Below, piece after piece: positions 26,101 to 38,100 of a stretch of 64,000 bases of DNA (the stretch's first letter is position 1; every line of letters begins with the position of its first letter). Under the pieces are notes generated by a model. It searched no databases. It saw nothing but the letters and a program-made list of their open reading frames with translations, and was not told where the DNA came from. The stretch lies in NCBI GenBank assembly GCA_032622095.1, contig CP136062.1, positions 135,572,960 to 135,636,959 of the forward strand, in the 5' to 3' direction. The translations under genes were made by a program, and so were the position numbers. The DNA comes from Siphonodentalium dalli (lineage: Eukaryota; Mollusca; Scaphopoda; Gadilida; Siphonodentaliidae).

Positions 26101-29100
26101 TGGAGTTATCCTTCTTTGTTTATTTAAATTTGATTTCTGTCCTGCCCATATTTAAATTTGGGACCGTGGGAGTATGCCAGCACCCGAGGTGCAACTACTT
26201 GTATAAATAGCCTGTTTGAATCATTGAAACTGAGCTGGCATGGTGATCTGGATTGGCCTGAGGTCACATATTACTAAGAGAGCAATTCATCTTGCCACTG
26301 ACGAAGCCTTACTAGCGTATCCGGGGAGAGTTTGTTCACCCTGTGTAATCATCTCTGCTCTGCAACATTGGAAACCGTAGAAAAATCAAAGCAAATTAAC
26401 AATATCACAGAATATTTGAGCAGGAAAATGCTCCAGTTCCTTGAATTTCTCATTGTTTTCTCCTGCCATGATTTATCTTTAACCCTTTCTCTACGAAACA
26501 CTCATTAATGAGTACAGCAATGCCCTAAATAATTAACTTCGTGAGAGCTTTCCGATGAATGGCAACAAGCCATATTTCCAACTAAATCCTGAAAAATTTC
26601 CCATAATTCTGCTGTGGTTAAGGAGTCGATTATTTAGGGCATTACTGTAGTTCCCTTAGAAAATGTTCAGATAATATTATAAGTTCAACAAATGTCCATA
26701 GATTGTTTGTTGAACTTATTATCTGGACATTTCCTGCAAAGAATATGAATACTTCTTCACTTCTATTACTTTTTCGACATACTGTTGTCTGCTCAATTTT
26801 TCCCAAACACCCCTCCAATGAAAAATAGACCATTCCAATATTTACTTTTATAACTGGGTTATCCATTTATTATAGAAAGGGTTAAGGTGGCACAAAATTG
26901 GTTAATTTTAACATTGACGGTCATGGCAACATTTTCAGAAACATAGTCATCTAGAACTAAAGCTACATCCTGAAAATTATGGAATTATCAAAAAACTAGA
27001 GCACTTATCAGGTGAAAGCATTGAAAAAGATACTATTGATGCAAGTTGGACTCTGTTTAGTCTATGATTGAAACCATGGTCAGCTGTAACCCCATATCTA
27101 TCCCCCAACCTCCCCCATGTTGCCATATCCCTGCATTGCATTTCTGACTTACTAGTGTATAGGAAAATCAATATCAATGTGATGATGATCAATATATACC
27201 AGGTATTAAACAAAAGTAATTAAGGCCAATATAAAAAATTGCTTGATTCTCGTTCCCTCCTGACCCTATTTTGGTCCCTTCCATGCCCCTCCTGAAATTA
27301 TTTTATTTGGATAACTTTGAGATGAATTTGTTTTCTCATGCCATAACATTGCAATGACCTATTTAATAATCAGTCTATATCTATCAAATTTTTTTGGCAC
27401 CTTAAATTACCTTGTATTGTATAGAACTGACCATGACCATTTAAACATATACATTTGAGGCAGTTTGAGGTGTCTATTATTCATCGGGAGAGGTGCTCAT
27501 GGAAAAATAGCAGACAACAGACAGACCAAAGGACCAAGCCTTGAAATAGTGTGTCTGTCATTTGCAGAATGAGGTCCCCAGAGGGTGAATTTAGTGATGC
27601 TACCCTGCATAGCAGGCTAGCATCACCAAATTCACCCTCTGGGGACCTCATTCTACTTACACCTCAGCAGAATGAGGTTCCCAGAGGGTGAATTTGGTGA
27701 TGCTAGCCCGCTATGCGGGGTAGCATCACTAAATTTACCCTCTGGGGACCTCATTCTGCAAATGACAGACACACTATTTCAAGGCTTGCAAAGGACAATG
27801 CAATTGCAGGAGGATTCTTATGCATGTCCTTTCTGATTTGCCCCATCCCTTGTTAACACATCACTGCATGGCCTTTCTTATTTACACCCATCCCATGTGA
27901 ACACATCACTGCTTGGCCTTTCTGATTTACCCACATCCCTTGTTAAAGATCCATAATCTGAACTAACGCTCGAGGAACCCACCCATCAAAGCTCAGAGTG
28001 ATCAGATATCAATTTTTTAAACTTTTATTTCTCGAAATGTGTAATTATAGTCGTGGCCCAGAAACGAGTCGTCAAACCGATTGTCTCGGATAAAATGTCA
28101 GATAAAGATGGATAACTCTAAAATCAAGTGGTAATACGGCCAAATGTCATAATAGGCATGATATGATATGGCCATATTTCGTTGAACAACATGTTGATAA
28201 ATAACTTGTTTTGTGAAATTTTATACCATAGCTGACAGCGGTTAGCACTATTTTGTTATAATTAATTGATTCTGATAACAAAAGCTTATTTTGAAGAAAT
28301 GTTGTTGTTGTAACTTGATGATATGGGGACCATCTGATCGGATTAAGTACCTTTAACACATCACTTCATGGCCTTTCTGATTTACTCCCAAGCCTTGTTA
28401 ACACATCACTGCCTGGCCTTTCTGATATAACCCCATCCCCTATTACCAAATCACTGCGTGACCTTTCTGTTCTTTACCCCCACCCCATGTTAACACATCA
28501 CTGCGTGGCCTTTCTGATTTACTAGTGAATAGGAAAATCAATAAAACTGTGATGAGCTTTCTCAGATTGTCATTCTCGGAGGCTCATTAAGCTCGCATTC
28601 AAATTCAAAGAGAATTAAAGATTCCCGTCGTTCCGAAACAAATTGACGACGGCAAAAAAATAGCGAGATATTGTATGAATGTTACATGGCTTTATACAGT
28701 ACTGGAGTAAATGCAGAATTCCTGGAGACCAGAGCGGAATTCCGGAGACCACATCACAATACTGGGAGCCTACAGCAGAATCTTGACAATTAAAGCACTA
28801 ATTTATTGCTGAGCTGACTTACATGTTCAGTTGGATGACAAATTACCAAACAATGATTAATTTCACTATACCATTGCCTGATGGGAAATTGATGGTCTCA
28901 CGACAAAGTGCGGAACTGATTATTTCTAATGAAAATGCTGAAATTACATGTTGCAAGAAATTTGCTTCATTAGATTAGCATTCTACATTATTACTAATTG
29001 GGAAATAGCACACAAAGTTCAGATATGTTATTGTTTGGTGTCAGTCGACATCAATTTAATTAGGTGGTTTATTATTTATGTCCACCAGTCAAATTTTTTT

Positions 29101-32100
29101 TATGAAAAATGCCCTAAAAAAAATTGTTTTTCACAGCCATGGTAATCATAGTTGACATCTATGTTCTTTAATCAGACTGGAACATAATTCAAATTAAATA
29201 TGCAATCTATGCACTATTTTACTATGTTTGTTGGACCCTTCTCCCTCTGAAGCTCAATTGTGGGCCAGGCCTGGCCAACATTTTCATCGCATCGCTGACA
29301 AAGTGTAGTCACCAGAAAATATCATGGGTGAAATAGGACATCGAGAAAAATGGAGATACCTGTGAAGCAAGCCTGCAAATAGTGTGTCTGTCATTTGCAG
29401 AATGAGGTCCACAGAGGGTGAATTTAGTGACGCTATCTCACAAGTTAGCATCACCAATTTCACCCTCTGGGAACCAATTCTGCTTAGGCCTCAACTGCTA
29501 TGGGAGACCAAGGATCAGATTGAAATTCCGCAGTTGAAGTTGGTGATGTTCACCCATTATAGTCACCCCGATTGTGCATTTTATCTTCTGCAAATTAGGG
29601 AAATTTTGCTTAAACCCTGTTCCAATGCATTTTCTTGTATATGCGAGTCTCCCATAGGGAGCCTCACATATATATGAGAATACATTGGCCTAACAATATT
29701 TACCTTGACCTTGTAAGCCAGTGCATTCTCCTATATATGCGAGGCTCCCAGACTCGCATTTATAAAAGAATGCACTGTCACAGGATCTTTAATGCAGCAC
29801 CTGCTCAGCTCCCATCATAAAAGGGTTAAGCTGCCCCCTTGTATTTGGATTCCAATGTCAAGGCTGTATGAGAAATACAAAAAATCCTAGTTAAACCGTT
29901 ACCCAACAAAACGGCCAAAACCGGCCAAATAAAGCTTCAACCGCCTAAAATATCTTCGGTCTGTCTCAATAGAACCATACAAATATGGATATCATTGGAA
30001 CCGGCTCATTAACCACATTGTGATGGTTACAGTTATGCCCTGTGCCAATGCATTCTCTTATATATGCGAGTCGACCATAGGTCGCCTCGCATATATAAAA
30101 GAATGCATTGGTCTAAAAAAAATCTTTTAAAAATTTTTTTTACCATTTTTTCTTACATTCTTTAACAATAATATTTAATATGTTAAGCCAATGCATTCTC
30201 TTATATATGCGAGGCGACCTATGGTCGACTCGCATATATAAGAGAATGCATTGGCACAGGGCCCTTCTGTTGGGTAAAGGGTTAAATCTAAGCAGGACAG
30301 CTGAGCAGGATGGGTGTTACTTGCACTATATCACAGTGTCTGTCATTGTTAATAAAATGTGATCTGTGCCTGTCTGTAATTGGATGCCCAGCATCATAGT
30401 GTTATTAATTGGTAGCCACTAATTATGGCATTTAAAATCATCAAACTCCTTATTAACTGGCATTCAAATCTGCAGGCCCTGTCAGTGTCTATTTGTCCAA
30501 TTTGATCTATTTCTGGCACCATTTAGGTTTATGGTCCCAGTGTGTGGGTGAACTAGGCAGGTTTTATCTGGCAACAGTCATCTCTTATCTATTTGGAAGT
30601 GGATGTTTATATAGACTAGCCAGTCAGACAGGGTCTCATATAATTAAGATGTCTTTGCAAACTTTCTTATGTTTAATCTTGTAAGTAAAGCCCCACTATT
30701 TTATTTCATGTTTTTTTTAAAAATACAGCTTGCACCCCATTGTGGTCCCCATTCATGTTCATGGATTTGCTACTGTTAGCCTCACTACAGAGTGGAAACT
30801 AACAATTGAAGTTGCCTTCTGGCTTCCAGACCTCCAGTTACAACAACATATTGTGTTCATGAAATCTAATTTTACATTACCAAGGTGTGACTAAACACCA
30901 AGCCAAAACAAGCCATACCAAGCCGTAGTAAATAAGAAGAAAAATTGAAGTTTATTCTATATTATTATGTATATGTGATGTTCATATGACTAAATAAAAC
31001 TATTTTAATGATATTTGATGGACGAAAGACCAATTAAACTGCCTAGAACACAGCGTGAAGGCTTGAACAATTTGCATTGTGGCTTGGTTCATATAAAATA
31101 AAATTTAAGCGGTAATTTAAGGTGAAAAGAGACACTTACCGCAGAGTTGACAAAGTATGCAAACTCAATTGACCTCATGAAGTGACTTCGGCATTTTCCG
31201 GCAAAAATATTCTAGCAAATGTAAGTTGAACATAAACAAAACCATGTGGTCTTAAATTGAATTAATTCTATCACTTATACCTGGTAATTTGTAAATTTAA
31301 AATTGCATATATATTTTGAGACGTTCCGCATAAGAGATGTTTAAAATAAGTAATATAGTACCACTTACAATAAAAATATACACATAATAGTGATGGAATA
31401 TATTAACAGGACACAATATTTGATTAACGGTGGATTCGATTGTTATGGGCGTATTCGATTGACAGCACAGAAGCCAAACTTAGCCGAGTACATTATGGAA
31501 CACTTCATCTTTCAGTTAAAATTTAAACAAATGTAAACAAAGCGATGTTAGTTCTAATAAACCGGAATATTCTATGTGTAATTTAACCCAATATCTTAGC
31601 TGGATTTAGTATGAACAGACTTGAACTACTCTGTGAGGTGTACTTGTTTCTCACAAAAAAACCCTTCAGATGAATAATATACCATTCCAACATATACTTT
31701 AATAACTGAATGGGAGAATCCATTTAGTATAGGGAGGGTTAAGTTGAAATTGGTATAAATTGAGTTCTTCAGCTTATTTAACCCTTTCATGATGAGACCC
31801 TGTGCCAGTACATTCTTTTACACATATGTGAGTCTCCCATAGGGAGCCTTGCCTTTATATAAGAGGATGCACTGTTTTACAATGTCAAGGTAAATATTGT
31901 TAGGCCATTGTATTCTTTTATATATGCGAGGCTCCTTCTGGGAGACTCGCATATATAAAAGAATGCATTGGCACAGGGTTTTCGCAAAATTTCAGGAAGC
32001 TCCAGTCATGAAAGGGTTTATAATACATTCGAATTGATGAAAAGGTAATCTTTTCATGCAGGGAGGAAAATCTCATCTATTTTCGAACACACTTTGTTCT

Positions 32101-35100
32101 GATCAGTTTTTTTCTTGGTGAAAACATTTGACAACACTAATGGAGGTTGCCATGTCTGCTATTCAATGGGGAGACAGGACTCAACTTAACTAGATTAGTC
32201 TACCACACTACGAATCAGTTTCAATTTTAGATAACCAATTTTCTATGAAAAAAAATCATGTACTTGATAGGGAATGCTTTATGAAAGTCCCCAAAGGAAG
32301 CAAATTGTTAATCGATATTTGAACATTAAATCAGCCTGTATGGGGAGACCACTATTGTTCGACAATTACTAAACTATGGGCACACTTTTACAAAGCAGAA
32401 GTACCGTGCTCAGTATATTGAATGTGTGTCTTCTCTATCATTGAATTTAACTTCACACAATCATATGCTTACCTTACACCCAGGTGCCTATTTGATTTCT
32501 AGTTATGGCATAGCAATCTCTTTTTGAGTATGTACCTTCCTCAAGAGTCACAACTAGGGCTAAATTTGAACAGTGTACAACTCTGGATTTATATGTTTCT
32601 AAACTTGACGCCAAGCAAAATGCAAGGAGACCCAGTAGTCCATTTGTGGACATCGAATTATGTGTTGACAGTGTTGACAGTGACAATAAGTAATAACACA
32701 AACTGCTAGACGGGTGCAGATAAATTAACCCTTCCATGCATGGAGCTTCCTGAAATTTTGTGAAAACCCTGTGCCAATGCATTCTCGTATATACATTTGT
32801 ATTCGAGTCTCCCATAGGGAGCCTCGCATATGTAAGAGAAAACATTGGCATAACAATATTTACCTTGACCTTGTAAGCCAGTGCATTCTCTTATCTAAAT
32901 CTATATTTGCGAATGTCTGTCTCTCTGTCTGTGTTCTATAGAAATTCACAGGGGACCACCTAGATGGCCCAAAAGTGGTCTGATCGGGGTAAATTTTTAC
33001 GAGAAAGATAAAGACGAGGGTTAGAATTTTCTAAAGTGACGTCGTTGTTGTCAGGGGCAGAAAAGGGGGAGGGGCAGGTTTGTTTTCCCTGCCGATTGCC
33101 ACCAAAATTATATATAATCATCCCCATAATATGAGGAATATAATGGTGTGGTTTAAATATGTCAAAAGTCTCGCTGTTCGCGTAAGGGATGCCCGGAAGG
33201 GGAGAGGGGCACCAAAATTGATCAAAATACTTTTAGCGCCGAATTCCACCAAATTGATGCACATTCTTCTGAGATCTTCTCCATAATACAAGGAATCTTA
33301 TTGTGTGATTTAAAGACGCCAAATTGGTGTCGTTGGGATGAGAGATTTGGGGGGGGGGGGCGGTGGGTGGGTACTAAATTTGATAAGAATTGGTTTAGTC
33401 GCCGATTGCCACGATACTTATACAAATTCATCCCCATGGTATGAGGTGTCTAGTGGCATGGCTTAAAGCTGTCAAAAGTGGCGTCATTCGAGTCAGGGGT
33501 GCACTGAAAGGGAAAGGGGCACCAAAATTGATACACAATATTTTTAGCACCAATTTCCACCAAATTGATACACGTTCTTATCCATGACATGAGGAATCTA
33601 ATCGTGTGATTTTAAAGATGTCATATTGGTGCTGCTTTGGTGAGAGATGGGGGTGGGGTGGGGTGGGCACTAAATTTGATAAAACTTTGTTTGCCATTTG
33701 ACAAGCCTGGATATAGTGTGTCTGACATTTGCAGTATGAGGTCCACAGAGAGTGCATTTAGTGGTGCTATCCCGCAAAGTGGGGTAGCATATCACCAAAT
33801 TCACCCTCTGGGAACCTCATGCTGCTTAGGCCTAAACTCTCTGGGAGACCTAGGATAAGATTGAAGTTCCTCAGTTGAAGTTGGTGATGTTCACCAATTT
33901 GTCACCTCGATTATGCAATTTATCTTCTGCAAATTAGAAATTGAACAAAAGGTAAAAAGTAACCAATAACAATGTTAATTTGAGACTATAGATGTACTTC
34001 TCAGAAGATGAGGCCTACGCAGAATGAGGTCACCGGATATGGAGAAACTAAACTAAAAATTATAAAGCATCATTGTGAAGAAGTTTCTAAAGAAACTAAA
34101 ACTCTTGTTAATTTGGTAATAAAGATTCTTTCCAGAGAAAATGAGGCCTAAGCAGAATGAGGTCCACAGATGGTGAATTAGCATCACTAAATTCACCTTC
34201 TGGGAACCTCATTCTGCTAATGTCAGACACACTATATCCAGACTTGCTTGATTATCATTTTCTTTATTCAAAGAACAGGGCCATGAACATATGTCACTAA
34301 TGTAATCTCTAAACGGTGACTTCAGACTTTCGAATAGCAGCTATACGGAACTCATTCAGTGGATGAGCTACAGTAATGCCCTAAATAATCGACTTCTTAA
34401 CCACAGCATAATTATGGGTAACTTTTCAGGATTTAGTTGGAAATATGGCTTGTTGCCATTCGTCGGAAACAACAAGCCATATTTCCGACTAAATCCTGAA
34501 AAGTTATCCATAATTCTGCTGTGGTTAAGGAGTCGATTATTTAAGGCATTACTGTATGTAACTAATGTAATCTCTAAACCGTCGCTTCAGATGTTCGGAT
34601 AGCAGCTATATGGAACTCATTCAGTGGATGAGCTTCATATCTGTTGCTGGAGTTCTTATACTTGCGTGTGAAAGGGATTATTTGAATTTTACGAACATCT
34701 ATTAAATGGTTGAGGTGTTTGGTTTTAAAAATCGGGTCACAAATGATACATATTTTCTTTGTAAATTCCAGTTATAAATATGAGTTTTTAATGATTGCTA
34801 ATTTTTTTTAATGTTCGTTGTGAATTCCACAGCTAATGTACTCTTTATCCCATCAGACAAACATTTATATACGTTTTAGACAAATATAAAATCAAAACCG
34901 CTTTGGGTTAATAGTGCTTCCTGGTCATGAAGAAGCAATATTCAATCACCTCTCATTTTACAAAAGTGTGTAATTTAAAGTGATGTGAAACACTCCTGTA
35001 GGGTGATCAAATAGAAATCGAGAATAATTTTGCTCAAAGTACTTATTTTTACAGATGTTAATTAATATTAAAACACCGCCACCTGACATATTAACTCAAT

Positions 35101-38100
35101 ACAATGACTATCCACGGCGAAATCATTTGTGTTTGGTTATCGCCGATAGTTCCGTCCCGAATCCAGTATATACAATTGATCCAGTATTTACAATTGATCG
35201 TAATTCAGATGATGTTTTCAATGGATTGTTATGGTTGATTTCTTTGAAATTTTCGGAGTTTTATGCTATATTTCCCCAGGTTGGCATAATGTCTGAGTAC
35301 TAACTTATCAGTTACATGTATCAGCATTAGAACAAGTACATAATATGTCTTTAATACACAAGATTGGACCACTGCAGTTCTTTTCTTTCTGTTACAGACA
35401 ATGGCTTCCTGAGTAAGTTTCTGTCCCTCGGAGTCGCTGCATCGGTGGCCATCAGCGCCGGGACTGTTATAATTGTTGTAGCTTGTTTGGTAGGACTAGT
35501 GTGTTGCTGTAGAAAACAGATGTGTAAACGAGAAGAGACGACGACAACAACATCATCGTCAAACGTCACAAATACTCCAACATCTCTACATATGAATGGT
35601 GCCTTGCCTACGAACCATGCCAAACCACCAGGTAACTATCTACTTAAAAGGGCAGACCCAATTCCATAATATGAAATGTGTTCATCTAGGTATTGTACAC
35701 CATTGTTAAAAGCTTAACCCTTCCATGACTGGAGCTTCCTGAAATTTTGGGAAAATCCTGTGCCAATGAATTCTATATATGCGAGTCTCCCATAGGTAGC
35801 CTCACATATATAAGAGAATACGTTGGCCTAAAATATTTACCATGACTGTGTCAGCCAGGACAATCTCTTAATATATGCGAGGCTCCCTATGGGAGACTAC
35901 AGGGCATATATAACAGAATGCACTAGCACAGGATCTTTACTGCTGCACCAGCGCAGCTCCCATCATGAAAAGCTTAAAGTCCCTTTGCAGTTTGAAGCCT
36001 GAAACTATGCTTGCTTTCATTACATCCTATTCCAGTTCCTGGGATAAATAAAAATGCTTAAAGATGGTCTATCTCTAGAAAATAGTTTAGATTGTATGCA
36101 CTGGGCAGATATAATTTAATATACCAAAGTGGTTAATTTAATTTAGAAACTTTGATTAGAGTAGTGCCTGTAGAGTAGAGATAGAGAGGGTTTGTGTGGT
36201 GATAGAATGTATAAGAGAAGTGTATTGTGTGATCAGGCTGTAATTCTACTGATATCATCAGCAGTAACACAAAGTTTCTCTCTTAACCTGGTGGCAACAG
36301 CCAACACCCAGGGACAAGCCTAGAGGGCAACTCTGCATGTCTCGGAGACAAGTACATATAACATGCAACTGTGCCAAATATCTACCATATATCAGATATC
36401 TAACCCAGAGAGCTTAAGATGTGCATATATTGTGTCCTAAGTGCGATGTCAGAATACAGCAGCCATTTGAGCTTCAAATCCCATCCAATTTTACAACAAA
36501 TTTGCTGTGTCTCAAAAACCCATGGAGCCTCTAATTTAAATTCACCACAAACAAATGCAAATGGTGATAGGTCCTAACTATGTTTGGGCATGACATAGCA
36601 AGTGCAACTAACTGATATAGACTAATTTATAAAAAGAAGTGGTGCCACGATTTCCCTGATGAAGGGGCTACGATCCCCAACAGGGGGAGCTTTAGGACCC
36701 TGGATGGTGGGGGATGGGTGCCTATAAATAAATTGACTGCATTCTACTTCATAATGTTTTAGATATTATTTTAAATATTCAAATTTGTTCATACAACCCA
36801 GGAAATAAGCCATTTTACATATATATTCCAGGGTTCAAATGGTTACTTTATGTAAGAATTTATTATTCAGAACTCAAAACATTTGCTGGTGTGACCTCTG
36901 TCACATAAAAATTTCTCTGTATTGCAGGTCAGTATGTACAGTTTGGCCTCCCTTCATGTAAGGACATAAACATTCCTCATATCTCTTTGTCGCAGGACAG
37001 GCTATGCAGTACAGTTCAGTCCCCCCCCCCCTGACATAATTTACTTGTTCGTCTGCTCTGTGGGTTGTGCAGTATGCATTCCCCATATTACATCATAAAC
37101 CTTCCTCATATCTCTTTGCTACAGTTCATGGTTAGAGTGGGGGCCATGTGAAGCCATAGTAATTGGTGATGTGAAGCAGTTCAGGCTGTCAGAACACTAA
37201 ATTAATTCTCCCTCTATCTAAGTTTGCAGCATCCCCCCACCCCCCATGTCACACCATAATAATTCCACAAAACTAGGTTTTTGTAGTACAGGCTGTGCAC
37301 TATGGTAGCACTCCATATGATAGCATAACAATTCCTCATATCTCTGTGTTACATGCCAGGCTATTCATAGTGATGTTACCACCACCTATAATGTGTTTAC
37401 AGTGGAGGTGGTGTATTCCCTATATTGAAAAATGGTTAACAGTGAACTAGGGATTACATGTGTGGTTTTGCAATTGACAATAGAGAAACACTATACAGAA
37501 TCATATGCCATAATCAGTCTGTTATCTGTCAGGAGTCACATATAAATTACCACATATATTTGTTTATATTAAACTAGAATTCCCCATGATAAATCAGGGG
37601 ATCCCAACATAAATGATTGACTCACTCTGATCAAAGAATAACATGGTTTACTGACTTCTTAGCCAATCACACACAGATCTCATTACCCATTGGTCAGATA
37701 ACAAACTTTTGTCCATAGATGTGTGTATATTTATGCCGCTGTAAGACAAAACATGTCATAAATATGTTTTGAACTACAATTTCTCTTCATTTTTGGACGA
37801 TTAACTTTAATTATACATAAGTGGAACTTTTCGACACGAGGTGAAATTTTATACAATTTTTGGGTATTTAGTTTTACTATATATGTTAATAGAGAATTGT
37901 AGAAGGGGAAAAAATTCAACCCCAGGAGAAATATAAATGACCATGATGGGGTTGATATTTAACTACCGTAGGCTATACAGTACAGTCCTGCTCCATGTGA
38001 CACCATAAGTCGTTCTTGATTTTTCTTGAATGACATACCGCAAACAGGTTCATAGTGATTCAACACACATTCGAATACACCTAATAATTCCTTGTATTTC

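Noticed and set aside
32474-32851. A 125-codon minus-strand frame
   Set aside because: Part of it is P1 transposon sequence (32725-32851) and the remainder has no recognisable domain or clear splice site.
35351-35623. A minus-strand frame opposite the TM exon
   Set aside because: A shadow of the confirmed plus-strand coding exon.
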